The translations under genes were made by a program, and so were the position numbers. The notes under the pieces are model-generated. The model was not told the origin of the DNA. It saw nothing but the letters and a program-made list of their open reading frames with translations, and did no database searches. Shown here one piece after another: positions 17,992 to 27,050 of a stretch of DNA of 64,000 bases. Origin of the DNA: an uncultured Robinsoniella sp. (GTDB taxonomy: Bacteria > Bacillota > Clostridia > Lachnospirales > Lachnospiraceae); the NCBI GenBank assembly GCA_900540475.1, contig UQGG01000031.1, forward strand, positions 1 to 64,000, read 5' to 3'. Positions within the stretch are counted from its first letter, which is position 1; each line of letters opens with the position of its first letter.

Positions 17992-20157
17992 TTAGTAAAG
18001 GGTTCGACTGATCAGTTCCTGTTGGATTGCTCTGGAGAGATCTACAAAACGGGCACTGAACCCGCCTACCCGGACGATCAGATTCTGGTAATGTTCAGGA
18101 TTAGCAAGGGCATTCTCCAGGTCTTCGCGATTCTGCACCGTGATCATGGTCTGGGTTCCGCCACCAGCAAAATAAGCAGCCAGTAAAGACTCAGTCTTGG
18201 CTCTTAGGCCTCCAAACATATCTTTGGAAAATTTCATGTTCTGTACAGATCCGGCGTGTTTCTCCGGGCGAAGCTTCACCAGTGAACTCAGCAGTGCGGT
18301 GATTCCGTTTTTATCCATACCGCCGGTAGGGTTATTGGCGTTTGCCATATAGGTGAAAGCCAGCCTGCCATCTGCTGAGGCACCGGTCGTGAGACCGAAC
18401 GTGGTGTTCATAGAATTATTGATAATAACTGCAAGGTATGAGTGCAGCCCCACCTGCTTTGCACAATTTCGAATTGCTGCCGTCACATCCTCATGAAAAC
18501 GCACCGCAACAGAGTCCGCAGCCTCATCGTCGTTTCCGTATTTAGGAGCCTGAAGCAGCCGCAGCCGTAAATCTTCATATCCGACAAAGTTATTACCCAG
18601 TGCCTTGATTAGTTCTTTACGGGAAATGACTTTTTGTTCGTATACAAGCGTCTTAAGAGCCGTCAGACTGTCAGCTGTATTGGTGTTGCCATAACACTCC
18701 AGCGTACCACCCAGATAACGTATACCACCGTCAAAGATGGGTTTTCCACGTTTCAGGCAATCATCGAAAAGAGTGCTGAAGATGAGATAGGGAGCATCGG
18801 CGGCACATATTTCATATTCCAGCTTTTCCTGCTGTGCCAGCAACAGAATATACTCCTTTAACCGGTTTATAAAGGCAGTGTAAAAAGTTTCAAAGTCCTC
18901 ACACTTAGCCAGTAGACTGTCCTGACCGTAAACAGATTCATTTAATGCCTGCAGAATGTTGATCGCACCGCTGGGGGTACCGAAACTCTGATTATAAAGC
19001 ACGTATTCACCACAGCCAAAGGGCACGTATCCGGCGGCGGTTCCCAGATCCACATCAAAGGCAGCTGCGGCAGCCGGAATATTGACATCATCATTATATA
19101 GTATTGGAAAAGTAGTGCCTTCGCCGATTACATCAAGGGCCTTTTGATAGACAAGGGGATTCATCCCTTGATGGCAGCGCAGTGTTAGCTGGGGGATCAC
19201 GTCTTTTAGCTGGCGGGATGCTTCGAGAGCAATCAGGGCAAACCGGTCGGCATCCGGAGCGTTTTCACGGTCAGCACCGCCTAAGATGATGCGGGCATCC
19301 CACTGTGTATCCCGTTCGATCATCAGCGACCATAGATTTTTAGTCAGCTTCAGTGCAAATTCCTCGGTAATGACACCGGCATCAACATCTTTTGCATAGT
19401 AGCTGCCCAGATATTCATCCATCCGGCCATAGTTAAAGGTACCCGACACCAGATAAAACAAATAGCTAAGCTGCATGGCCTGCCAAAAACTCACTGGCGG
19501 GTTGGTGGCCAGCCATTCCAGATTATCTGCCATTACCTCCATTTCTGAACTGCTGTTGGATGCGGCACGGACCTCACCGGCATATTGGTGCAGCAGTTCC
19601 TGCAGGCAGCGGAGAACAAAGCTTATGTTGTCATAGAAGTTGGGATTTACTGCGCGTCGGCTGTATGCTTCTTCAATTAAGCCGTTCAGTCCCAGTTTTA
19701 GCAGTTTTGCCGGATTCATTTGTGCCCCGCCCATGCGGTAAAGTGGAAAGGCTGCCCCACTTTCTGTACTCATGTCACCCAGAGTGAGATCGGCAAGCTG
19801 TTCCTTCGTGTAACTGGCAATGATTTTTTCTTTGGTCGTTTTACCGGACCAGAAGGTGAGCAGTTCATCCAGCTGGTGCCGCTGCTCAATGCCAAAGGCG
19901 GGATCGTTATTCAGTTCCAGTACTTGTTCGGTATTGCAGTAATATCCCACTGAACTATCTGGAGCCTGAGGCAGAAATCCGATGGGTGGTGTGGCTTTGC
20001 GCCCGGCGAACAGATCCTGCGGGCGTGGCGGCAGCATACAGTACTTAAGCTGAACTTGCTGGCAGCGGGCCTCACGTTCACAGATTGATTTTTTGCTGTA
20101 TTCCTCATAGGTTTGGGTAAATAAAAGCATGTATTCCAGAGTTAATTTATTAGTCAT
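17992..20157 (-). CDS. Glycyl radical enzyme, PFL-like, substrate unknown
   Basis: A 721-residue glycyl radical enzyme. The thiyl-radical Cys382 lies in VPFGCGEYV, where Glu384 matches the CxE general base of eliminating (dehydratase-type) members and not the CC of pyruvate formate-lyase. The glycyl-radical site is near the C terminus in VRVGGFSARF (Gly699). It is shorter than typical glycerol/choline-type enzymes (~790-850 residues). No microcompartment genes are nearby, only its activase and a divergent AraC regulator. I infer a C-O or similar bond elimination on a sugar-derived polyol or acid, but the specific reaction cannot be read from the sequence. A moderately strong AGGAGG precedes the ATG. 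Confidence 0.85.
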   Translation of the reverse strand: MTNKLTLEYMLLFTQTYEEYSKKSICEREARCQQVQLKYCMLPPRPQDLFAGRKATPPIGFLPQAPDSSVGYYCNTEQVLELNNDPAFGIEQRHQLDELLTFWSGKTTKEKIIASYTKEQLADLTLGDMSTESGAAFPLYRMGGAQMNPAKLLKLGLNGLIEEAYSRRAVNPNFYDNISFVLRCLQELLHQYAGEVRAASNSSSEMEVMADNLEWLATNPPVSFWQAMQLSYLFYLVSGTFNYGRMDEYLGSYYAKDVDAGVITEEFALKLTKNLWSLMIERDTQWDARIILGGADRENAPDADRFALIALEASRQLKDVIPQLTLRCHQGMNPLVYQKALDVIGEGTTFPILYNDDVNIPAAAAAFDVDLGTAAGYVPFGCGEYVLYNQSFGTPSGAINILQALNESVYGQDSLLAKCEDFETFYTAFINRLKEYILLLAQQEKLEYEICAADAPYLIFSTLFDDCLKRGKPIFDGGIRYLGGTLECYGNTNTADSLTALKTLVYEQKVISRKELIKALGNNFVGYEDLRLRLLQAPKYGNDDEAADSVAVRFHEDVTAAIRNCAKQVGLHSYLAVIINNSMNTTFGLTTGASADGRLAFTYMANANNPTGGMDKNGITALLSSLVKLRPEKHAGSVQNMKFSKDMFGGLRAKTESLLAAYFAGGGTQTMITVQNREDLENALANPEHYQNLIVRVGGFSARFVDLSRAIQQELISRTLY

Positions 20158-20262
20158 ATCAGATACCTCCTGTTTAAAGCTATTATACTATAGTATTTTG
20201 ATTTATTTCTACTTGTTGGTTGATCATACTGATGGTATATTGATATTTCGAAATGAAATCAG

Positions 20263-20428
20263 CTAGAGCCTGTTTGAAAATTCATTCCTGCCATCTGCAC
20301 GCCCCACTTAGCGGCATATTTGCCCCGAATTCAGGTTACGTAGCCCGCTACGCGCCCTTCATCCGGGACAAATCTCCCACAAAGTGTGACGCACAGCTGC
20401 CAGAAAGCAATTTTAAAACACGCTCTAG
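20263..20428. repeat. Palindromic intergenic repeat, copy 2
   Basis: A ~166-bp element homologous to 2679-2837. Its ends are inverted: CTAGAGCCTGTTTGAAAAT against the complement of ATTTTAAAACACGCTCTAG. Inner shared blocks include CTGCCA near the left end and AATCTCCCACAAAGTGTGAC near the right. The central hairpin CGTAGC-CC-GCTACG sits at 20339-20352. It lies between the divergent glycyl radical enzyme gene and the AraC gene. Confidence 0.85.
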
Positions 20429-20490
20429 TGCGGGGGAAGTATAGAAGGAAACTGGATAATTTTAAAAAACTATATCATGGAGAGGGTTGT

Positions 20491-21339
20491 ATGATACAAC
20501 TGAAAGAAGCAGATATTCTTAATAGAAGGATATATCATTTAGCAGAAACTATTTTAAAAGAAAATACCATCACTTTTTTACATACTCATGAATTCTATGA
20601 ATTGTTCCTGGTTACCGCCGGAAACCTTGTTCATACGATAAATGGCAGGGAAGTGATGATGAGTGCAGGGACGTTATGCCTTGTCAGACCTGAGGATGTT
20701 CACCAGTACCGCAAGGGAGAGTGTCAGCAGACACATTTTGTCAATCTGGCATTTTCAAGGGATACCTTTGACCGGGCGCTTTCGGTGTATGCAAATTACA
20801 GCAGCACGGATAAAGGGATTTTTCAAACGGAGCGTATGGTATTGCTGCCTGTAAGACTCAGTCAGGCGCTGCTTGGTAAGCTCACCTGTTTGTCAGGCGA
20901 TGCGGCAGAGCTTTTTCAGGTTTCACGGGAAGAGGTTTTGATGGGAATCCTGCTTGATAGTTTTTCTTATCTGGGAAATCCCTCCTGTGACAGGACATGG
21001 GCACCACAGTGGCTGGTTGACACCTGTGAAGCAATGCGGCATACAGAAAACTATCTGGAAGGACTGCCCCGGTTTGTCGCACTTTCCGGGAAAAGTCAGG
21101 AACACTTAACCCGCTGCATGAAAAAGTATTTTGGCATTACACCGTCTGGGTATTTAAATGGGATTCGACTGGATGCAGCTGCCCTGCTGCTGAAAACGAC
21201 TACGTATACAGTAATAGATATTTTGACAGAATGTGGATTTAATAATGTTTCACATTTTAACAAGCTGTTTAAGAACGTTTATGGAATCAGTCCGATCCGT
21301 TATCGTCAGCTTAATCACATGGTCATTAATCCTGTGTGA
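20491..21339 (+). CDS. AraC family regulator beside the glycyl radical enzyme
   Basis: A 282-residue regulator. The N-terminal cupin sensor carries FLHTHEFYELFLV and LVRPEDVHQY. The C-terminal double HTH ends GFNNVSHFNKLFKNVYGISP. The start at 20491 follows GGAGAGGG; longer in-frame starts run into the repeat element. It is divergent from the glycyl radical enzyme-activase pair, so it is the likely regulator of that pair. Confidence 0.9.
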   Translation: MIQLKEADILNRRIYHLAETILKENTITFLHTHEFYELFLVTAGNLVHTINGREVMMSAGTLCLVRPEDVHQYRKGECQQTHFVNLAFSRDTFDRALSVYANYSSTDKGIFQTERMVLLPVRLSQALLGKLTCLSGDAAELFQVSREEVLMGILLDSFSYLGNPSCDRTWAPQWLVDTCEAMRHTENYLEGLPRFVALSGKSQEHLTRCMKKYFGITPSGYLNGIRLDAAALLLKTTTYTVIDILTECGFNNVSHFNKLFKNVYGISPIRYRQLNHMVINPV

Positions 21340-21342
21340 TAT

Positions 21343-21380
21343 ATAATGCCGCCCGGCTTATTTACGTCGGGCGGCATTAT
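21343..21380. other. GC-rich perfect hairpin after the AraC gene
   Basis: ATAATGCCGCCCG pairs perfectly with CGGGCGGCATTAT around a 12-nt loop. No T run follows on either strand. It is either an atypical terminator or a 3'-end-stabilising stem; the next hairpin downstream has a T run. Confidence 0.55.
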
Positions 21381-21406
21381 GGAAAAGAATAGAGTTTAAA
21401 TTAGTG

Positions 21407-21445
21407 AACTAGTGTAAATCTATCGATATTACACTAGTTTTTATT
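21407..21445 (+). terminator. Terminator after the AraC gene
   Basis: AACTAGTGTAA pairs with TTACACTAGTT (21429-21439) and runs into a T-rich tract. Confidence 0.75.
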
Positions 21446-21538
21446 TTAATATTTTTTAAAATGGATATAAAGAATAAAAGAATTATTTGGGCAAGCACGA
21501 ATAATGCAAAAATATTTTTATTCGGAAAAGGAGAAGGT

Positions 21539-21685
21539 ATGATTTATAAGAATACAGAACTTCATGATTGCTATGACATTGTATCCGATGCGTATTCCGG
21601 CGAAAAGAAGATGATCCGGGTGCTGTATGGAGATAGGCTGGCTGATGATTTATGGAACATACTCACGGAGGTAAAATATGACTAG
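21539..21685 (+). CDS. 48-residue protein translationally coupled to a URO-D-like gene
   Basis: A small, mostly hydrophilic protein with no membrane span (ends ...RLADDLWNILTEVKYD). AAGGAGAAGG lies just upstream of the ATG. Its last codons overlap the start of the next gene by 8 nt, so translation is coupled. I recognise no family. The arrangement suggests either a small partner of the URO-D-like enzyme or a leader that sets its expression. Confidence 0.6.
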   Translation: MIYKNTELHDCYDIVSDAYSGEKKMIRVLYGDRLADDLWNILTEVKYD

Positions 21686-22862
21686 CAGACAACGATTATT
21701 AAGCGCGTTAAAGGGAGAAAGACCAGACAGAGTCCCTGTAACATTATTTATTCAGTCGCAGGGGCATTTTGTGACCCAGTTGGATCCGGAAGCAGATCCA
21801 TGGGATTTTGATGCCGCACAGAAGAGAATTATTGACTATCAGAGAAAACTGGGGTTAGATGTTCATGTCAGAATGTTATTCTTTAATTCTCACGAACCGG
21901 TATTTGCACATTGGGATTTAATGAACTTTCAGAATGAGACAGAGCACTGGAAGGTAACGATTACAGAAGAAAAAGCAGGGAATATGACAAGGTATCATCA
22001 TCGTATCAGAACCCCGGAAGGAGATTTAACGCAAAACTTCTGTATGAATGAGACCACTCCCGGCGTCTTTTATTACGGATCCACCGAGCCGCCGATTAAA
22101 ACGCCAAAAGACTTAAGAATTGCAATGAAATATGAGCCGGAATATTCAGCAGAGATGAAACAGAAAATGAAGGTGAGTGTGGATTCTGTTAAAGAATATC
22201 TGGGTGATGATGGAATTATTTCGGCATGGACAAATGGTGGTTTATTTAGTAACATTGCAGGTTTGATCGATCAGACAGAGTTGTACTCGTTATTCCTTGA
22301 AGATGAAGAATATTATGAGGAATTAATGGCGTTTGCGAAACAAAGAGTGTTCCGTTATACCAGTGCTGTCCTTGATGCAGGGGTAGATGCTGTCTGTGTC
22401 AGAGGAAATGCAGCAGGCGGATTTATTGGAAATCGTTGTTTTGAAGAGTATGTGTTACCTTATGAAAAGGAATATATTGTGTATTGTCAGAGAAATGGTG
22501 TTCCGGTTATTTATCACAACTGTGGGCAAGCGATGGGACTGCTTCCCTCTTATTTGAAAATGGGTGCGATGAATATTGAGCCGTGGTCACCGAGGCCGCT
22601 TGGAGATTGTGATCTGGATAAGGTGAGGGAAAGTGTAAACGGAGAATTTTCTGTTACAAGTGGTGTGGATCAGGTGAACGTAATAAAAAATGGAGGTGTG
22701 GAGGATGTTCGAAAAGCAACATTAGATGCTCTGGAAAAAGGAAAGAGATTCCCGTCCTTCATTATGCAGAACGTTGACTTTCTGGAGTTTGGAACACCAC
22801 TTGAAAATGTGCAAGAATACGCAAAAACAGCGCTTGCGAATTGCAAGTATCAGGAGATATAG
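21678..22862 (+). CDS. URO-D/MtaA family protein with HxC zinc motif
   Basis: A 394-residue TIM-barrel protein of the uroporphyrinogen decarboxylase superfamily. It begins MTSRQRLLSALKGERPDRVPV, the common superfamily start. VIYHNCGQAMG carries the His-x-Cys-Gly pair used for zinc in MtaA/MtbA-type methylcobamide:thiol methyltransferases and absent from true haem-pathway HemE. A further Cys lies in LGDCDL. No haem genes are near, so a methyl-transfer role is more likely than uroporphyrinogen decarboxylation, but this is inference. It overlaps the 48-residue gene upstream and is followed by a large secreted protein gene. Confidence 0.75.
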   Translation: MTSRQRLLSALKGERPDRVPVTLFIQSQGHFVTQLDPEADPWDFDAAQKRIIDYQRKLGLDVHVRMLFFNSHEPVFAHWDLMNFQNETEHWKVTITEEKAGNMTRYHHRIRTPEGDLTQNFCMNETTPGVFYYGSTEPPIKTPKDLRIAMKYEPEYSAEMKQKMKVSVDSVKEYLGDDGIISAWTNGGLFSNIAGLIDQTELYSLFLEDEEYYEELMAFAKQRVFRYTSAVLDAGVDAVCVRGNAAGGFIGNRCFEEYVLPYEKEYIVYCQRNGVPVIYHNCGQAMGLLPSYLKMGAMNIEPWSPRPLGDCDLDKVRESVNGEFSVTSGVDQVNVIKNGGVEDVRKATLDALEKGKRFPSFIMQNVDFLEFGTPLENVQEYAKTALANCKYQEI

Positions 22863-23040
22863 TCTTTGGCCGGATACTCCAGTTAGTGCTTTTCTGCAAA
22901 GCCATGTAGACTTTTTATTTTAAATATTAAGAATAAATACAATGTATCCGATTTTGAGTATATTAAAAAGGGGTGTGCAGTTATACTTTTGTTTAGTAAC
23001 TAATCAATCATATAAATTTAACAAAAATTGGGAGGTAGTA

Positions 23041-26000
23041 ATGTTAAAAGGAATGAAAAAAAGGTCAGTATCTTTATTAATGTCACTTGTTTTGGTAATG
23101 TCAGCAATATTTACTCCCGGCATTTTAGCAAAAGGTGCAGAGGCAGAAAGTACAGATGAAACCTTGATTCGAACAGTTACGTTTGAACTGGGTGATACTG
23201 CGTTGAGCAGTGAAAACCAAAACGTTTTGGCAGGAACGGTTATTACAGACAATATTTTGGATGGCCAATCAAAATCAATCATGAAAATTGTTGAAAAAAA
23301 TGGCAGCCGCTGGTTGGAAGTAACAGCACCTGAAGACACTGAAGGGAACCTGGGCTATCCGATTACTCCAAGCTGGGATGCGCCAACCGTTTATAAGAGT
23401 TACACATTAGAAAGTGATTTTATCATGCAGGATATGAATGCGGACTATTATCTAAAGTTGATACCGGGGAATTGGGGCGGTATCAGACCGGATGTTTTCT
23501 GTATATCTAAAGATGGCAATATCTATGCCCGTTCTTCCAGTGATGGTACGGATAAAATGGCTGCGAGAACAACCTGGCAGGTGGACGAGCCTTTTAAGCT
23601 GAAGATGGTGCTACATATTGATACCAAGAGTTATGACTTGTACCATACGGTAGGAGACACAACAACTCAGTTGGTAAATAGTGAACCTTTGCTTGATACT
23701 TCTTATACAACTGGACTGGCAGCGATGATGCTTTATCAAAAAGCAGGAGTGCATGGAGAATCCAGTATATTAACTGACAATGTTAAATTATCAGTTTCTG
23801 ATACAGATGGAACTGTACCGGTGGTAAATCCCAATCCCGGAGCTTTGATGGGAGATTCTTCGGGTGTTATCGGAGATCCCATTAACTATTATGTTGATCC
23901 GGTCAGCGGACTGGACAGCAATACCGGAAAGGCTCCCGATAATGCTTTTAAGACCGTGCAGAAAGTCGCCGATCTGACGGCTCCTGGTGACACCGTTTAT
24001 CTTATGGATGGTGAACATAAAGCAGATTTGGGGAAAGATGTGCTGAATATTAAAAAATCCGGTGCCTTTAATCAAGAGACTAATGAACCGATATATATTA
24101 CCTATACGGCATACGAAGGTCACCATCCGGTGCTTACTTCCGAACAGGGTTGGAATATTATCAATATTGAAGCCAGCTATATCATCATTGATGGGATTGA
24201 AGTAGCGGGAAATAATCAGAATCTTACCCTTGCTGACGGTGAAGCAGGGTACGATTATTGGGAAACGACCACGGATAGCGGTGGAACGGTAGACTATTCC
24301 AATCCCATAATTACCAGGGTAAACACCAATGGAATCGCCATTACCGGAAGAGAACTTCGTAAAGCGGGGATGTCTATTCCTCATAATGTCATTATTAGAA
24401 ATTGTGAAATTCACGATTGCCCGGCGGGCGGCATTGCAACGATGGAAACAGATTTGATTACGATAGAAAATAATCATGTATACAACAATGCATGGTACAT
24501 GATGTATGCCGGAAGCGGTATTAGTTTGTTAAATTCCATGGACTATAGCTCCGATACTCAAAACTATAAGAATATTATTAGAGGAAATATCGTCCATGAT
24601 AATGAAACAAAAGTAAAATGGGAAGCGCTGAGAAGATATTCCGATGGAAATGGCATTATTATTGACTTAAATAAGAACACTGATTTGCCAGGTGTCAACC
24701 CATATGAGGGCAAAACACTGGTTTCAGATAATGTCAGTTATAACAACGGAGGGTCGGGAATTCATGCCTTTAACAGCCGCTTTGTTGATATAATAAATAA
24801 CACGGCTTATAACAATAACCAAAGTCCGCATTTGACCTATCCGCAGCTTTTTGCCAATACCTGTGATTATGTTAATCTGTTCAATAACATTGTTTATTCC
24901 AGAGAGCTGCGTCCGGGAGAAGAAGCAAAAGACTATATGATGACCAATAATGGCGCTAGTAACTATGTTATTTATGCCAATAATATCTACTATGGAGGTG
25001 GTGAACCAGTCATTATGGGACCTGGCGATGTGGTGGCAGATCCTGAGTTTCTATCATTGGATCCAAACGATCCTGGTTTCTTAAAAGTATCAGCAGATTC
25101 CCCAGCAATTGATCAGGGAACGAAAACGCTTGCATCGCAAAATGATATTACCGGTGCGTCACGTCCCCAGGGGGCAGGATATGATATAGGTGCCTATGAA
25201 ACATCATTTACCAGTGCCAATCCTCTGATAAACAATGAAATAGATATTGAAGCAATCTATGAATCCATGGTATTTAAACCAAAGACAGCCGAAGCAGTAA
25301 AGGGAACGCCGGTTATTGATGGAGTTATTGATGAGATATGGGCGGCAACATCAGTTCTGAACGTGAATCAGTATATGGGCGGTCTGGGTACGACCGTAAC
25401 TTCAGGAGCGACAGCGGAGACAAGGGTTTTATGGGATGAGGATAACAATCTTTATGTACTGTTTGATGTAAAAGATCCGGTATTAAGTAAAAAGGCTGCA
25501 GAGCTGCACGAACAGGATTCCATCGAAATGTTCCTTGACGAAAATAATGGAAAGACATTGTCCCATGAGGAAGATGACCGTCAGTATCGGGTCAATTACA
25601 TGAATGAAAAAAGTGTGGGTCAGAAAGGAAACACCGATGAGTTTACCAGTGCCGCCACAATTAAGGCAGATGGATCGGGATATATTGTAGAAATTAAAGT
25701 TCCGTTTAAAACAATTTTAGCTTCCCCGGGAATGCAAATTGGGTTTGATGCACAGGTAAATGATGATTGTGATGGCGGCGGGAAAAGAACCAGCACAGCG
25801 ACCTGGTGTGATCCGGAAGGCAATGGTTATTCCAGCAATGCAAAATGGGGAGTTATTACCCTGAAAAACAGCATTGAACAGCCCAGTGAAGATGATAAGG
25901 CTGTTCAGGCAGTAATTGATAAGATTTCGGCAATTGGTGTGGTTGGAACCGAAAGCAAAGCCGCGATCAAAGCAGCCAGAGATGCTTATGATAAATTGAC

Positions 26001-26751
26001 TGAGCCACAGAAGCAGAAGGTGGGTGATAATTATAATGTTCTTATAAAGGCAGAGGCTGATTATGCGAAAGCTATAAAAGATCAGGAAGAGAGGAACCGG
26101 GCGGAAGCGGACAGGAAAGCCATTCAGAATGTCATCAGCCAGATCGATGCCATTGGCAAAGTGAGTTTAACGGCTGATTCCAAAGCTAAGATTGATGCTG
26201 CGAGAAAGGCTTACAATGCTTTGACAGCAGAGCAGAAGAAGCGAGTAACGAATTATAATAAGCTGGGGAGTGCGGAAAGCAGCTATGCCACGCTTAATAA
26301 GAATAAACTGGTGAAGGGTAAGACTTATACAATAGGAAGCTATCGTTATAAGATAACAAGTCTGCGTGGGAAGACGGTAACGGTCACTGGGGTTACAAGT
26401 AAGGCGAAGAAGAAGATAAAATCGATTTCTGTTAAGGATACAGTGAAAATGAATGGAACAAAATTTAAGGTTACTGCGATTGGGAATTCGGCATTTAAGA
26501 ATTGCAGGAATGTGACAAAAGCTGCAATTGGCAAGAATGTTAAGACAATTGGGAAGAGTGCTTTTTACGGATGCAGGAAGTTGAAGACAGTAACGATTAA
26601 GAGCAGTAAGCTTAATACGGTTGGCAAGAATGCACTGAAGGGAATTCAAGCTAAGGCGAAGATTAAGGTACCGAAGAGTAAGGTAAATAAGTATAAAAAC
26701 CTAATGAAGGGGAAGGGGCAGAAGAGTGGTGTCGCAATAGTTAGAAGTTGA
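23041..26751 (+). CDS. Large secreted beta-helix protein with CBM9-like domain
   Basis: A 1236-residue secreted protein. Domains in order: a signal peptide (about 1-32); a LamG-like sandwich (about 45-260); a DUF1565-type right-handed beta-helix beginning YYVDPVSGLDSNTG (about 280-720) and typical of polysaccharide lyases or glycosidases; a CBM9-like domain beginning VIDGVIDEIW (about 755-945); two ~65-residue helical repeats rich in AxxAYxxLTxxQK; and a basic C-terminal domain with two LRR_5/BspA-type units (NSAFKNCRNV, KSAFYGCRKL). No LPXTG motif is present, so the basic C-terminal module may hold it to the wall. GGGAGGT lies before the ATG. The substrate is unknown. Confidence 0.8.
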   Translation: MLKGMKKRSVSLLMSLVLVMSAIFTPGILAKGAEAESTDETLIRTVTFELGDTALSSENQNVLAGTVITDNILDGQSKSIMKIVEKNGSRWLEVTAPEDTEGNLGYPITPSWDAPTVYKSYTLESDFIMQDMNADYYLKLIPGNWGGIRPDVFCISKDGNIYARSSSDGTDKMAARTTWQVDEPFKLKMVLHIDTKSYDLYHTVGDTTTQLVNSEPLLDTSYTTGLAAMMLYQKAGVHGESSILTDNVKLSVSDTDGTVPVVNPNPGALMGDSSGVIGDPINYYVDPVSGLDSNTGKAPDNAFKTVQKVADLTAPGDTVYLMDGEHKADLGKDVLNIKKSGAFNQETNEPIYITYTAYEGHHPVLTSEQGWNIINIEASYIIIDGIEVAGNNQNLTLADGEAGYDYWETTTDSGGTVDYSNPIITRVNTNGIAITGRELRKAGMSIPHNVIIRNCEIHDCPAGGIATMETDLITIENNHVYNNAWYMMYAGSGISLLNSMDYSSDTQNYKNIIRGNIVHDNETKVKWEALRRYSDGNGIIIDLNKNTDLPGVNPYEGKTLVSDNVSYNNGGSGIHAFNSRFVDIINNTAYNNNQSPHLTYPQLFANTCDYVNLFNNIVYSRELRPGEEAKDYMMTNNGASNYVIYANNIYYGGGEPVIMGPGDVVADPEFLSLDPNDPGFLKVSADSPAIDQGTKTLASQNDITGASRPQGAGYDIGAYETSFTSANPLINNEIDIEAIYESMVFKPKTAEAVKGTPVIDGVIDEIWAATSVLNVNQYMGGLGTTVTSGATAETRVLWDEDNNLYVLFDVKDPVLSKKAAELHEQDSIEMFLDENNGKTLSHEEDDRQYRVNYMNEKSVGQKGNTDEFTSAATIKADGSGYIVEIKVPFKTILASPGMQIGFDAQVNDDCDGGGKRTSTATWCDPEGNGYSSNAKWGVITLKNSIEQPSEDDKAVQAVIDKISAIGVVGTESKAAIKAARDAYDKLTEPQKQKVGDNYNVLIKAEADYAKAIKDQEERNRAEADRKAIQNVISQIDAIGKVSLTADSKAKIDAARKAYNALTAEQKKRVTNYNKLGSAESSYATLNKNKLVKGKTYTIGSYRYKITSLRGKTVTVTGVTSKAKKKIKSISVKDTVKMNGTKFKVTAIGNSAFKNCRNVTKAAIGKNVKTIGKSAFYGCRKLKTVTIKSSKLNTVGKNALKGIQAKAKIKVPKSKVNKYKNLMKGKGQKSGVAIVRS

Positions 26752-26830
26752 ATTTGAGAGAGGGCGGCTGCCCGAAAGGATTTGTGCGGCGGGAGCCTGT
26801 CAGGAAAACTATTTAAATTTTAGTATTATA

Positions 26831-26864
26831 AAAAGCGAGGGCTGTTTTTATGCCCTCGCTTTTT
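26831..26864 (+). terminator. Terminator after the secreted beta-helix protein gene
   Basis: AGCGAGGGC pairs with GCCCTCGCT and is followed by T; an A run precedes it. From here to 27050 I see no gene, only the 3' flank of the convergent response regulator gene. Confidence 0.9.
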
Positions 26865-27050
26865 ACGTTATAGGTCGTGAATCTGTTAAACTGGCAAAGC
26901 GTGCACAAATTAATCACACGCTATGCGGGTTCACTATGATAGTTATACCAGTGAAATATAAGGATTCAGTCCGCCTGGCATATCCGGATTATGGTCTCTC
27001 TCAATCGCCTTGTAAAATGCCAGCATCTGGCATATATTTATTGTTTCACT

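Noticed and set aside
21678..22862. Haem-pathway uroporphyrinogen decarboxylase (hemE)
   Set aside because: The His-x-Cys-Gly motif and the setting without haem genes fit the methyltransferase-like branch better.
23791..24477. 228-codon minus-strand frame inside the secreted beta-helix gene
   Set aside because: It lies wholly within a well-supported gene on the other strand, has no ribosome binding site, and its open state follows from the repetitive codon use of the beta-helix.
26167..26649. 160-codon minus-strand frame opposite the tail of the secreted protein
   Set aside because: It is a mirror of Lys/Ala-rich coding sequence with no start signal or recognisable domain.
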